Positions 8,582-17,991 of a DNA stretch of 64,000 nt are shown piece after piece. The stretch lies in the NCBI GenBank assembly GCA_026225475.1, contig JAMFSU010000079.1:1-64000 (forward strand), written 5' to 3'. A program made the position numbers and the translations under genes. Under the pieces are notes generated by a model, which ran no database searches, was not told where the DNA came from, and saw only the letters and a list, made by a program, of their open reading frames with translations. Positions within the stretch are counted from its first letter, which is position 1. Each line of letters opens with the position of its first letter. This DNA comes from Duganella sp. GTDB lineage: Bacteria > Pseudomonadota > Gammaproteobacteria > Burkholderiales > Burkholderiaceae_D.

Positions 8582-9529
8582 ATGCAACAGACAAGCAGCA
8601 TCAAGCGCGTCGCCGTCGTTGGCACTGGTGTCATCGGTGCCAGCTGGGCCGCTTATTTTTTGGCGCAAGGCCTGGAGGTGAGCGCTACCGACCCGATGCC
8701 GGGTGCGCAAGCAGCACTGGGTGTGGCAATCGATCAGTACTGGCCGAGTCTGGTGTCGTTCGGGCTCAAGCCTGGTGCTTCCAAGGATAAGCTGATATTT
8801 AGCCGCGATTTGGAGCAAGCCCTGGTCGGGGTAGATTTCGTTCAAGAAAACGGTCCCGAACGCGAAGATCTAAAAATCGACCTGTTCCGCCGTATGGATG
8901 CCGCGCTGCCGGCCCATGTTATTCTGGCATCCAGCTCATCAGGCTTGTTGATGAGCAAAGTACAGGCAGCCTGCCGCTTTCCTCAACGTGTCGTATTAGG
9001 CCATCCATTCAACCCGCCACATTTGATTCCGCTGGTCGAAGTCATTGGGGGCGAGCAGACCTCAGACGCAGCAGTGGCTCAGGCCATGGCGTTCTATACC
9101 GCAATTGGCAAGAAACCGATCCATCCGCTGAAAGAGGTCAAAGGCCATATCGCCAATCGACTACAGGCAGCCTTGTGGCGCGAAGCTTTCCATCTGGTCG
9201 AGCAAGGGGTAGCGACGACTGCCGACATAGATACCGCGATTGCCTATGGCCCGGGTTTGCGCTGGGCCTTGATGGGGCCATTCCTGAATCTGCACTTGTC
9301 GGGAGGCGTTGGCGGCATTGCACATTTCCTCGATCATCTGGGGCCGCCGGTGGAAAGCTGGTGGGCTGATCTGGGTGCGCCCGTTCTAAGTGAGGCGCTC
9401 AAGGAAAAAATCAGCAACGGTGTCGACGCACAAATGCAGGGAAAAACACCATCTGCATTGGGCGCCGAGCGTGATCAATTGCTAGTCGCAATGATTGCCG
9501 CCAAGGCGCACAACAAAATCATTCCATAG
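8582..9529 (+). CDS. 3-hydroxyacyl-CoA dehydrogenase family, L-carnitine dehydrogenase-like
   Basis: A 315-residue NAD-dependent dehydrogenase. The Rossmann motif is VVGTGVIGASWA at the N-terminus, the catalytic segment is GHPFNPPHLIPLVEV with its histidine, and VKGHIANRLQAALWREAFHLVEQG starts the C-terminal helical domain. The His-Pro-Phe-Asn-Pro-Pro pattern and single C-terminal domain fit L-carnitine 3-dehydrogenase, but related hydroxyacid dehydrogenases cannot be excluded. CAGGAG precedes ATG 8582. It follows the sulfonate genes with a gap of about 155 bases, so co-transcription is uncertain. Confidence 0.75.
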   Translation: MQQTSSIKRVAVVGTGVIGASWAAYFLAQGLEVSATDPMPGAQAALGVAIDQYWPSLVSFGLKPGASKDKLIFSRDLEQALVGVDFVQENGPEREDLKIDLFRRMDAALPAHVILASSSSGLLMSKVQAACRFPQRVVLGHPFNPPHLIPLVEVIGGEQTSDAAVAQAMAFYTAIGKKPIHPLKEVKGHIANRLQAALWREAFHLVEQGVATTADIDTAIAYGPGLRWALMGPFLNLHLSGGVGGIAHFLDHLGPPVESWWADLGAPVLSEALKEKISNGVDAQMQGKTPSALGAERDQLLVAMIAAKAHNKIIP

Positions 9530-9779
9530 ACCATTGGTGCCTAGGCGCCAATCATCCGGGCGAGCTACGGCTGCGCAACATCGCTGCCGCTAACGTCAGT
9601 ATCGCGATCATGATAATGATCGGATAACCCCTGCAGCAATGATGGCCAGCAGTCGCTTAAACGACCTGCATAGATAAATAATTAATTTCGTACTTATCAC
9701 ATAAAAATTCGGATCATATTCTTACTTTGCTGATGTTGATGCGAGTGGAAGTCTGGAAAGATAGTGGTATGAAAATTAT

Positions 9780-10736
9780 TTGCTATGTTTTTGGTTGTTG
9801 TACGGTGCCATGATTGATAAATACGCGGTGCAGGTATGGCTTCAATACGAGGTCATTATCTGGCTAATGTTTGGAATTTCATTGCTAGGCATTGGTGCGC
9901 GTGGCGTTCGATCATGCTTTTCGCCACGAGAAAAAATGCGACGCGCATTGCGTAATGGTGAGTTTTACGTGTATTACCAACCGCTGATTTCTTTTGCCAC
10001 GGGCCGATGCATTGGTGTTGAAGCCTTGCTGCGAAGGCGGTGCGCGGGTGGCGCATTTATTACCCCCGATGTGTTTATTGCACAGGCAGAACAGCACGGT
10101 TTTATTGCTGCATTAACTGACCATGTCATCAGCACCAGTATCGCCGACCTAGCTGTCGAATTAAGCAGGTATCCAGATTGGCATCTGGCCATCAATATTA
10201 GTGCTCAAGATTTGCAAAGCGGCAGAATTCTAGCCGTTCTTGATGCCACTGTAGCCAGCTATACCATTCGACCACAACAAATCTGGCTGGAAGTGAGTGA
10301 GCGTGGGTTTCGCGACCTGGCAGCGGTGCGGCCGATATTGGCACAGGCGAGAGCACGTGGCTATGTTATTGCCATTGATGATTTTGGAACAGGTTATTCA
10401 TCGCTTTCATGTTTGGAAGCGTTGCCAATAGACATATTAAAGATCGATAAGTCCTTTGTTACCGACAATGTCGAGCAGGGGAAGGTCCTCACACATATCA
10501 TCACTTTGGGAAAGTCCCTTGAGATGAAAATTGTGGCAGAAGGCATCGAGACCACAACACAGGCTCGCTGGTTACGCGACGCCGGCGTTGAGTATGGGCA
10601 GGGATGGCTATATGCCAAAGCGATGCCAGTCACTGAGCTAGTCATGTTTTTAGATCAATCAAACACAATGAAATCGGCTCTTCCTGAATCAACGCAAGAC
10701 TTGCGCACTGCATGCGCAATGGCAGCTTGCAACTAG
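9780..10736 (+). CDS. Membrane-anchored EAL-domain cyclic-di-GMP phosphodiesterase
   Basis: 318 residues: one or two N-terminal hydrophobic segments (about 1-40) directly followed by an EAL domain. Metal and substrate residues look intact: EAL in GVEALLR, N in NISAQDL, E in LEVSERG (SE instead of the usual TE), DD in IDDFGTGYSS, K in LKIDKSF, E in AEGIET and Q in GQGW. It should hydrolyse c-di-GMP to pGpG. There is no GGDEF partner and almost no periplasmic domain, as if a longer CSS-type sensor had been shortened. The start is uncertain (TTG 9780 or ATG 9810). It lies immediately before the T3SS genes. Confidence 0.8.
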   Translation: MLCFWLLYGAMIDKYAVQVWLQYEVIIWLMFGISLLGIGARGVRSCFSPREKMRRALRNGEFYVYYQPLISFATGRCIGVEALLRRRCAGGAFITPDVFIAQAEQHGFIAALTDHVISTSIADLAVELSRYPDWHLAINISAQDLQSGRILAVLDATVASYTIRPQQIWLEVSERGFRDLAAVRPILAQARARGYVIAIDDFGTGYSSLSCLEALPIDILKIDKSFVTDNVEQGKVLTHIITLGKSLEMKIVAEGIETTTQARWLRDAGVEYGQGWLYAKAMPVTELVMFLDQSNTMKSALPESTQDLRTACAMAACN

Positions 10737-10954
10737 ACGTTGTGGGGCAGATCTTTTGTGCTATGTACTCCTTCCTCTCGGGCTGGGGACACCTATTCAG
10801 GCAGCTAACAAATACAGTTTCGTACTCAGCATTATGTTTGTGTCGAGGAATTTTTTATTTGTCCTATTTTTTATGTCGTCTTCAGCGGAGAAATTTCTGT
10901 CGCGATGCACTAGTTTATTTGTGATAGCCAGTGATCTGTACAGGAGAAAAAATA

Positions 10955-10984
10955 ATGACGCGAATAGATGCATATCTGAAATGA
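10955..10984 (+). CDS. Nine-codon upstream ORF coupled to the transglycosylase gene
   Basis: CAGGAG at 10941-10946 is well spaced for ATG 10955, which opens a frame of only nine codons (MTRIDAYLK) whose TGA overlaps the ATG of the transglycosylase gene as ATGA. The transglycosylase has no ribosome-binding site of its own in frame with this one, so the mini-ORF may deliver ribosomes by coupling. It could instead mark an old frameshift. Confidence 0.4.
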   Translation: MTRIDAYLK

Positions 10985-11460
10985 CTCCCTGGAGAATCGT
11001 GCCAAGGTCTACGGTAGTCCTCGCGATGCTAATGCAGATATCGGCTGTGGCATATGCCAATTGCTTTTCTGAAGCTGGCGATAAATACGGAATTGATCCG
11101 CTTCTGTTGAAAGCAATTGCACAGACGGAATCCTCCATGAATCCGCAGGCACTCAATCGAAACAAAAATGGTAGTGAAGACATCGGCTTGATGCAAATCA
11201 ATAGCGCGCATCTGGAACGCTTAAGAAAGAGTGGTATTACGCGTGAAAGTCTACTGAACGATACCTGTATGTCGGTCATGGTAGGTGCCGATATTCTGGC
11301 CGGATTCGTCAGCCAATTTGGCTATACCTGGCGCGCCGTAGGTGCATATAACGCAGGTGGGGGAGATGGCCGTGATCCGCTGCGGGAGCGCTATGCAATG
11401 AAGGTAGTAAGGAAATATCTTCAGCTGAAAAATGATAAAAATAGATCGATTGAAAAATGA
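10981..11460 (+). CDS. iagB: T3SS-associated lytic transglycosylase, IagB/IpgF-like
   Basis: 159 residues, matching the length of Salmonella IagB. It has a signal peptide (residues 1-27, cleavage after AYA) and an SLT lysozyme-like domain: catalytic Glu50 in AIAQTESSMNP, GLMQIN, and AYNAGGGDGRDP near the C-terminus. It should open the peptidoglycan locally for the injectisome. It begins the T3SS cluster and is separated from invF by about 580 AT-rich bases, so it may be a separate transcript. Confidence 0.85.
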   Translation: MTPWRIVPRSTVVLAMLMQISAVAYANCFSEAGDKYGIDPLLLKAIAQTESSMNPQALNRNKNGSEDIGLMQINSAHLERLRKSGITRESLLNDTCMSVMVGADILAGFVSQFGYTWRAVGAYNAGGGDGRDPLRERYAMKVVRKYLQLKNDKNRSIEK

Positions 11461-12039
11461 GTGCGGACGTTGACTGTTACGTAGGTTAAGTCGCGGTTGA
11501 TCTGAATCGCTAACGATATCCTAGCCTCCCATTAGTCGCACGAGATGCTGCATTTTCTGGAGGCTCCATGCCATTTTAAACGCTACTCTTTGGATGAGTT
11601 TTTCGCCCTATATTCTCGTGCCAGTGGGGATGGGTAGTCAATTTTTTTCAGTAAATTTCATCCGTTTATTTCGAAAACTCACCTGCATAGATGAGCTGAT
11701 CAATAGCGCTTATAAAACGATAGAAAAAATATTTAAAATTTTATTGATTTTCATTAGATGAATGTATTTCTATTTTTCGGAAAGTATTCGAATAAATATT
11801 TTTATCGTACACGCTCTTAAAAAAGGAATCGATTGCTGATCTAATTTTTTAAGAAATAAAAATTCTACGTAAATATTCATAACCTTTTATTTTTCATCAA
11901 TATCGCTGAAAAAACTGATTGAATTTAGTTTTTGTCCTATTTTTTTCGGAGTGTGAGACGCCTATACTCCGCTGCTTAGATGAAGTTGCGTGGCAAGTGA
12001 AAATTATTCGAGAAAATTTTCGTTTTACCAGGGGGTGTC
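11461..12039. other. AT-rich intergenic region upstream of invF
   Basis: No gene is supported over 579 bases. The sequence is strikingly AT-rich compared with the flanking housekeeping DNA, as expected for a silenced horizontally acquired promoter region. An inverted repeat CGGAGT/ACTCCG occupies 11947-11971 and overlaps a possible -10 element TATACT. This is the likely promoter/operator region of the inv-spa-sip operon. Confidence 0.5.
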
Positions 12040-12588
12040 ATGGCGATAACGGACGTGAAAAGTTTAACAAAATTACAGGCATTTATTGATCATGCCATGG
12101 GGATTTCGTTGTCAAATCCGGTGCCGTCATCGAATAGTGGCGATGCGGATATTGCCGCGCCAGAGGTCTTGCATGCATCTGTAGAACAAGGTCAATCACT
12201 GGTGCTAACCTTTTTGCGTATGGCAGTGGATGATTCTCCTGAGTATCAGAAAATCGCAGCGACTTTACGTCGTACGGAAGCCTACTCAATGGTGTCGTTC
12301 TTGTTGCAGGAAGGGCAAGGCGAAACAATGGAAGCGCTGAGTGCGCGCTATGGAATCTCCGCCGGACATTTTCGCAGGATGTTCCGTGCGTCGCTTGGTA
12401 GCAGTCCGAAGTCAGAGCTCAACGACTGGCGATTGGCAACTGCAGTGTTAGCCGTAATTGAGCGGCGCTACTCAGTGACCGAAGTCGCAATGGCGCATGG
12501 CTATGCATCGCCATCGCATTTTTCCAATGAAGTGAAAAAATCACTGGGTTTGAGTCTGACGCATCTTTTTGATGCACAAAGAAAGTAA
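12040..12588 (+). CDS. invF: AraC-family T3SS regulator, InvF-like
   Basis: 182 residues. The C-terminal half is an AraC-type double helix-turn-helix: ALSARYGISAGHFRRMFRASLG and VTEVAMAHGYASPSHFSNEVKKSLGLS. The N-terminal part has no sugar-binding domain. Its position directly before the secretin gene is that of invF in Salmonella, where InvF with the chaperone SicA activates effector promoters. It is slightly shorter than InvF (about 216). CAGGGGG precedes the ATG. sicA is present in this cluster, so the same InvF-SicA partnership is plausible. Confidence 0.82.
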   Translation: MAITDVKSLTKLQAFIDHAMGISLSNPVPSSNSGDADIAAPEVLHASVEQGQSLVLTFLRMAVDDSPEYQKIAATLRRTEAYSMVSFLLQEGQGETMEALSARYGISAGHFRRMFRASLGSSPKSELNDWRLATAVLAVIERRYSVTEVAMAHGYASPSHFSNEVKKSLGLSLTHLFDAQRK

Positions 12589-12600
12589 TAGAGGATATTT

Positions 12601-14328
12601 GTGAATATGTGGTGTAAATCGAGCTGTCAGAAATGGCTCGTGGCAGTCGCTATATTGTTCGTGCAACACGCAGTATTGGCGCAGGAGATTAGTGGTAATG
12701 ACAATGGGAGCGGAAAGCATGTGTTCGGCACAGAGTTACCCGCAGGTTATGTAGCGCGACAAGAAAACCTGCGGTCATTTTTTGGCGCAGTGTCCGCTCA
12801 TTTGGGTAAGTCAATTATTGTGAGTAAATTAGCCGCCGGAAAACAGATATCTGGAAATTTCGACCTCTCGATTGGCGATATCGTTAGCAAAGTCAGTCGG
12901 CAACTGGGATTGGTTACCTATTACGACGGTAATGCCATCTACATCTATGACGCTAGCGAGACAAAAAACAGCGTAATTAAATTGAAGAACGCATCGCCAA
13001 AGGTATTAACCCAATTTTTGAAGAAATCCGGATTGGCAGATCCGCGCTATCCATTGCGCGGTGATGGTGTCGACACCTTCTATCTGTCCGGCCCGCCTAT
13101 CTACATCGATTTGGTAACGCAAGCGGCACAATTTATTGATAGCCAGGATGACGAAAAGTTAGATAATCAGCGCGTCGAAGTCATCAAGCTTAACAATACA
13201 TTCGTTACCGACCGTGCGTATACCCGGCGCGATGAAGATATTGTGATTCCAGGCATCGCCACAATTGTGGAACGCTTGCTGGACGCAGGCGTGCCATCTG
13301 GTCGGGCGCCGCAACAGCGTAAGAAGGAGAGCAGTGCGGCAGGTCTGCTCGATGCATCGATCAATGCTCCCGTTACGGAAATGGTGCTACAGCAGAGTAA
13401 CGACGATGTTCCCATGAAGTTGCCGCAGGCTGGAAAAATCAGCGTCATTGCCTATCCAGAAACAAATAGTTTATTGGTAAAAGGGACCGTAGAACAAATT
13501 CGCTTTGTGCGCAATTTGGTTGAGACACTGGACGAAGAAAAGCGCCATGTTGAACTCGCGCTGTGGATTATCGATTTGCAAAAAGATGATCTCGATCAGC
13601 TCGGCGTGAATTGGCAAGGAGCTATTTCCCTGGGATCGCAGTTCTCTGCCGGATTGAATGCAGGAACCGCACTAAATTCGTTTTCCACTTTGGAAAGTAC
13701 ACAATTCATCGCCTCTGTCTTGGCATTGACGCGTGAAAACAAGGCGCAGATTGTTTCGCGTCCAGTCTTGCTAACGCAGGAGAATACACCTGCGATGTTT
13801 GATAATAATCGTACCTTTTATACGCGCTTGCTTGCCGAGCGTGCAGTGGATTTGCAAAAAGTGACCTACGGTACGTTGGTGCATGTATTGCCGCGGTTCA
13901 CTTCAAAGAATGAAATTGAACTATCGCTCAATATCGAAGATGGGAGCGAAGTGGCGAACACTGACAGCACTAGGAAGGACGAATTGCCGACAGTTGGACG
14001 TACCAAAATTAGTACGGTAGCGCGCGTTCCGCAAGGAAAGAGTTTGCTAGTCGGCGGCTATACGCGCGGAGAAACTGGCGAGAACATTGGAAAAATCCCG
14101 TTGCTGGGTGATCTTCCCTTTATCGGTGGTGCGTTTCGCTATCGTCAGTCACTCAATAAGAACACGGTACGTGTATTTTTGATCACACCGCGCGAAATCA
14201 ATGAGGGCATTGGTATCGATGCAGGAAATATGCAGGAGTCAGTCGAATTCGAAGCGTTGATCAAGAAAATGGATAAGACACGTGAACTTGCTCGTGTGCC
14301 GCAGGAGAACTTGTTCAATGGCAGTTAA
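12601..14328 (+). CDS. invG: T3SS outer-membrane secretin, InvG-like
   Basis: 575 residues. GTG 12601 follows AGAGGA. A signal peptide (cleaved near VLA, about residue 27) precedes N0/N1/N3 ring domains and the C-terminal beta-barrel region. The secretin signature VPQGKSLLVGGYTRGETGENIGKIPLLGDLPFIGGAF is present in pieces near the C-terminus. It forms the outer-membrane ring of the injectisome. Length is close to InvG (562). No pilotin gene (invH) was recognised in the window. Its end overlaps the start of invE by 11 bases. Confidence 0.92.
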   Translation: MNMWCKSSCQKWLVAVAILFVQHAVLAQEISGNDNGSGKHVFGTELPAGYVARQENLRSFFGAVSAHLGKSIIVSKLAAGKQISGNFDLSIGDIVSKVSRQLGLVTYYDGNAIYIYDASETKNSVIKLKNASPKVLTQFLKKSGLADPRYPLRGDGVDTFYLSGPPIYIDLVTQAAQFIDSQDDEKLDNQRVEVIKLNNTFVTDRAYTRRDEDIVIPGIATIVERLLDAGVPSGRAPQQRKKESSAAGLLDASINAPVTEMVLQQSNDDVPMKLPQAGKISVIAYPETNSLLVKGTVEQIRFVRNLVETLDEEKRHVELALWIIDLQKDDLDQLGVNWQGAISLGSQFSAGLNAGTALNSFSTLESTQFIASVLALTRENKAQIVSRPVLLTQENTPAMFDNNRTFYTRLLAERAVDLQKVTYGTLVHVLPRFTSKNEIELSLNIEDGSEVANTDSTRKDELPTVGRTKISTVARVPQGKSLLVGGYTRGETGENIGKIPLLGDLPFIGGAFRYRQSLNKNTVRVFLITPREINEGIGIDAGNMQESVEFEALIKKMDKTRELARVPQENLFNGS

Positions 14329-15484
14329 TTTTCATTCGATAGGTGTACCAGTGCTTGCGATGAGATTGCAAGCCGATACCAGAATAAAAGAATCGGCAAA
14401 ATCTGCCAGCGACGGCATGGCGCAAGCAAGCGATACCGAGACTGCTGATGACAGTACGCCAGCCGCATTGCAACAGAAATTGGTTGATATGGCCGACGAT
14501 ATGGCCAGTGTTGCTACTCAGTTTCGAAATCGTCGTGATTTCGAAAAGAAAGGAGGCGTGACTGACGATAATTATGAGCGTGTCCTTGATGACGAGGCGC
14601 AACCTAAGGCACAAAAACTGATTGCGATAGCGGCAATTCAAAATATGTCCCTGGAAAGTCTTTTGGCGCAGGCTCGCAGTCTATTCCCAGATGACAGCGA
14701 TTTGTTTCTTGTGTTGCGAGAATTGCTGAAGCGCAAACAGTTATCGGAGTCCCAGCGCAAGACACTGGAAAAAATGATGCAAGCGGTCACGGATAACGCC
14801 AATCCGAAGTCGCTGAAAGGTGGGATTAACTGCGCTCTGAAAGCGCGTCTGTTCGGCGCTTCGTTTGGCCTAAAATCCACTTTCTTGCGCCAGACCTACC
14901 GGCGATTTCTAGAGAGTGATCGTAGGCCGCTCGATGAATATGAAGACTGGATTGCCACATACGGTTTCAAAGCGCGTCACATTGTGACCGACTTTGTAGA
15001 AGAGTCACTCGGTACAGATATACGTGCGGAAGATCCAAGTTGTAGCTTCATGGAGTTCGGCAATGTGCTAGTGCACATGCGCAATTTGCGTCTGTTGCGC
15101 ACGGCTGATCGAGAGTTCATCACGACCTTGCTGAAAAAAAAGCTGATGCAAAAATTTCTGGTAGGTGCTGACGATGCCAGCCAGGAGGAGGGGGCGTGGC
15201 TGCTGCTGTTCTTGCGCCTGGTTCGCGACGACTTAGCCCCCACGACGTTGCTGGAGGAAGTCATGACAGAGAGCCATCTGCCAACACATACCGCACGCTC
15301 AGTTTGGCTCAATGCCGTGCGCGCCGCCTACAAACGTCTGCCGCCAGAGATGTTCTCGATGCCAGAGCTTGATGCTGACGATTCGTATCAGCTTAATGCT
15401 GAGGCAGTGTTGTCTGCCATAGATGAACTGATCGAACAGAGCTTTCATGCAGAGCAGCGGGAATTACGTAGCTTACAAAACTAA
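14318..15484 (+). CDS. invE: T3SS gatekeeper, InvE/SepL family
   Basis: 388 residues (InvE about 372). ATG 14318 is preferred: GGAG lies 12 bases upstream and the gene overlaps invG. The protein is predicted all-helical with an N-terminal Asp/Glu/Gln-rich segment, then the TyeA/SepL-like repeats (FLRQTYRRFLESD, LEEVMTESHLPTHTARSVWLNAVRAAYKRLP). It should sit at the cytoplasmic gate and order secretion of translocators before effectors. Confidence 0.85.
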   Translation: MAVNFHSIGVPVLAMRLQADTRIKESAKSASDGMAQASDTETADDSTPAALQQKLVDMADDMASVATQFRNRRDFEKKGGVTDDNYERVLDDEAQPKAQKLIAIAAIQNMSLESLLAQARSLFPDDSDLFLVLRELLKRKQLSESQRKTLEKMMQAVTDNANPKSLKGGINCALKARLFGASFGLKSTFLRQTYRRFLESDRRPLDEYEDWIATYGFKARHIVTDFVEESLGTDIRAEDPSCSFMEFGNVLVHMRNLRLLRTADREFITTLLKKKLMQKFLVGADDASQEEGAWLLLFLRLVRDDLAPTTLLEEVMTESHLPTHTARSVWLNAVRAAYKRLPPEMFSMPELDADDSYQLNAEAVLSAIDELIEQSFHAEQRELRSLQN

Positions 15485-15493
15485 ATCGGTACC

Positions 15494-17557
15494 ATGATTC
15501 AAAAACTTCTCGCCAACGCGCGCGCGCGCCCAGAATTGATCATTGTCGTCTTAATGGTGATGATCATCGCCATGTTGATCGTGCCCTTGCCAACATTTCT
15601 GGTTGATTTCCTTATTGCACTCAATATCGTCATTGCGATTTTGTTGTTCATGGGTTCATTTTATGTTGACAAGATACTGAATTTTTCAACATTTCCGACA
15701 ATTCTTCTTATTACGACATTGTTCAGGCTGGCACTTTCAATCAGTACTAGTCGCCTGATTTTGACCCAGGCAGATGCCGGCGAAATCATCGCCACCTTTG
15801 GCGAATATGTGATCGGTGACACCCTGATTGTTGGTTTTGTGATCTTCTCGATCGTCACGATTGTTCAATTCATTGTGATCACAAAAGGCTCGGAACGCGT
15901 TGCTGAAGTGGCCGCGCGTTTTTCGTTGGATGGCATGCCTGGCAAGCAGATGAGTATCGACGGCGATCTCAAGGCTGGCGTCATTGATGCTGAAGGTGCC
16001 AAGGAAAGACGCAGCGTGCTGGAGCGTGAAAGCCAATTGTATGGTTCCTTTGATGGTGCAATGAAGTTCATTAAAGGGGATGCAATCGCTGGCATCATCA
16101 TCATTCTCGTCAATCTGATCGGCGGCATTGCTGTCGGGGTAACACGCCATAACATGGATATGTCGACCGCACTGTCGACCTATACGATGTTGACCATCGG
16201 GGATGGTCTGGTGGCACAGATTCCCGCATTGCTTATATCCATTAGTGCTGGCTTCATTGTCACCCGTATTAACGGGGATGATTCCAACCTCGGACGCAAT
16301 ATCATGGGGCAGTTGCTGCGTACGCCTTTTGTCGTCGCCATCACGGCTTTATTGGCGCTGATTGTAGCCTTTCTACCTGGTTTTCCGGCCGCAGTATTTA
16401 TCGGCTTATCCTGCGTGCTATTTCTATTCGTTTTCCTGACCAGACGTGGGCAGTTGACCAAGTTGTTGCCGGACACTGCCAATCTAAAGCAAGCAGCAGG
16501 TTCGGAGCGTAACGCAAGCGAATCGCAGCAATTGAGCTTGATTCCCGACTTGGATAAAGTCGCCAGCGAGACCGTGGCTTTCATTCTTCTGGTACCACAG
16601 CAGCAGCTTCAAACCTTAACGACCGACCAATTGCCGCAGCGCCTGCGTAGTCAATTTTTTCTAGACTACGGGGTGCGTTTGCCTGAAATCATCATGCGTG
16701 GAACGGAAAGCCAGGATGCCAATAGTGTAGTCCTACTCATTAATGAAATTCGCACTGAGCCGCTCGCCATCATGTTCGACAGGATGCGTGTGGTCAACAT
16801 GTCAGATGAGATAAAACAGCTTGGCATTGAATGTGAAGTGGTGCGCGATGCAGCGCAGCAAGACTCGCATTGGGTAGATCCATCGCAGCATGCAACATTG
16901 ACGAAATTGGGCTTCCAGTTGCGCAGTCCCCAGGATGAGCTTTACCAATGTCTGGTGGCTGTATTGGTCAAACATATTCCGGAATTTTTCGGCATCCAGG
17001 ATGCCAAGAAAATGCTTGATCAAATGGAAGTGAATGTACCAGACCTGCTAAAGGAGGTCTTGCGTAATGTCACTGTTCAGAAAATTTCAGAGGTCTTGCA
17101 ACGTTTGCTGTCAGAGCGGATTTCTATTCGCAATTTCAAGTTGATTCTTGAGACCTTGGCGCAATGGGGCGGGCGCGAAAAAGATGTAATTGCGTTGGTT
17201 GAGCATGTGCGTGGCGGAATGGCGCGATATATTTCACATAAATTTTCCGTTGCGAATCGGCTACGTGTCGTCATGTTATCGGCGGACGTCGAAGAACAGG
17301 TCCGCAAGGGAATTCGCCAGAATTCATCAGGCGCATTCCTCAACATTGAACCTGCTGTATCTGAAGAGATCATCGACAAATTCATCTTGCTATTTCAGGC
17401 ATTTCCAATTTCTCAAAAAGACCTGGTAGTCCTGACATCTGTTGATATACGTCGCTTTGTGAAAAAGTTACTAGAGGTGCGTTTTAAGGATCTCGATGTG
17501 ATCTCGTTTGGCGAAGTTGCCAGCAATGTCGATGTCAATGTACTTAAAGTTATTTAG
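15494..17557 (+). CDS. invA: T3SS export gate protein InvA (FHIPEP family)
   Basis: 687 residues, the same size as InvA. Seven to eight membrane segments occupy about residues 18-320; the FHIPEP signature is at about 142-159 (RFSLDGMPGKQMSIDGDL), followed by a large cytoplasmic domain that forms the nonameric ring over the ATPase. It is among the best conserved proteins of the cluster. The start lies 9 bases after invE; no strong ribosome-binding site is visible, so coupling is likely. Confidence 0.95.
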   Translation: MIQKLLANARARPELIIVVLMVMIIAMLIVPLPTFLVDFLIALNIVIAILLFMGSFYVDKILNFSTFPTILLITTLFRLALSISTSRLILTQADAGEIIATFGEYVIGDTLIVGFVIFSIVTIVQFIVITKGSERVAEVAARFSLDGMPGKQMSIDGDLKAGVIDAEGAKERRSVLERESQLYGSFDGAMKFIKGDAIAGIIIILVNLIGGIAVGVTRHNMDMSTALSTYTMLTIGDGLVAQIPALLISISAGFIVTRINGDDSNLGRNIMGQLLRTPFVVAITALLALIVAFLPGFPAAVFIGLSCVLFLFVFLTRRGQLTKLLPDTANLKQAAGSERNASESQQLSLIPDLDKVASETVAFILLVPQQQLQTLTTDQLPQRLRSQFFLDYGVRLPEIIMRGTESQDANSVVLLINEIRTEPLAIMFDRMRVVNMSDEIKQLGIECEVVRDAAQQDSHWVDPSQHATLTKLGFQLRSPQDELYQCLVAVLVKHIPEFFGIQDAKKMLDQMEVNVPDLLKEVLRNVTVQKISEVLQRLLSERISIRNFKLILETLAQWGGREKDVIALVEHVRGGMARYISHKFSVANRLRVVMLSADVEEQVRKGIRQNSSGAFLNIEPAVSEEIIDKFILLFQAFPISQKDLVVLTSVDIRRFVKKLLEVRFKDLDVISFGEVASNVDVNVLKVI

Positions 17558-17583
17558 TCAAATTATTATTTCTTGGAGAACTA

Positions 17584-17991
17584 ATGCAAAACCTATGTCT
17601 CGCAGAGATCGTGAAAGACGCACTTCTGCATTGCGGCTGCAATCCTGCGCTGATTCAGCAGTTGGACAGCCATGCCACGGTGCAGATCGACTTGACCGAT
17701 GGGCCAGCACTCTATATTGGCAAGCTTGATGAGCATGTTGTGATCTGGAGTGATTTGTGTGACTTTCACGAAAGTATCGTGCAACATTTCGCCGAGTCAT
17801 TATTGCTGGAGGTCATGGCGGGATTTCCTTATGGGCGCAATGCCCAGTTGGTTTTGCGAGAAAGCGAAGGTTCGTTGCAGATCTACTGTGATGTCATTGA
17901 AGAGTGTTTGTCCGACGTCGGCATGATGGCTGAGGCAATCGATGCATTCTTTGAACGTCAAAAGCGCATTCTGGAGATTATCCGTCAATGA
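17584..17991 (+). CDS. invB: T3SS effector chaperone, InvB-like
   Basis: 135 residues, exactly the length of Salmonella InvB. It is a small acidic class IB chaperone with alternating beta and helix segments and a C-terminal helix ([19 protein letters not shown]). In Salmonella InvB serves SipA and other effectors through their N-terminal domains; two SipA-domain-like candidates in this window are likely clients. GGAG precedes the ATG, and the stop overlaps the invC start. Confidence 0.82.
   Translation: MQNLCLAEIVKDALLHCGCNPALIQQLDSHATVQIDLTDGPALYIGKLDEHVVIWSDLCDFHESIVQHFAESLLLEVMAGFPYGRNAQLVLRESEGSLQIYCDVIEECLSDVGMMAEAIDAFFERQKRILEIIRQ

Noticed and set aside
9534..9542. TTGGTGCCT near the left of the T3SS region matches the tRNA-Leu 3' end (45928-45936), like an attachment-site repeat
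   Set aside because: Only nine bases match, which is weak over 36 kb, and no integrase is present.
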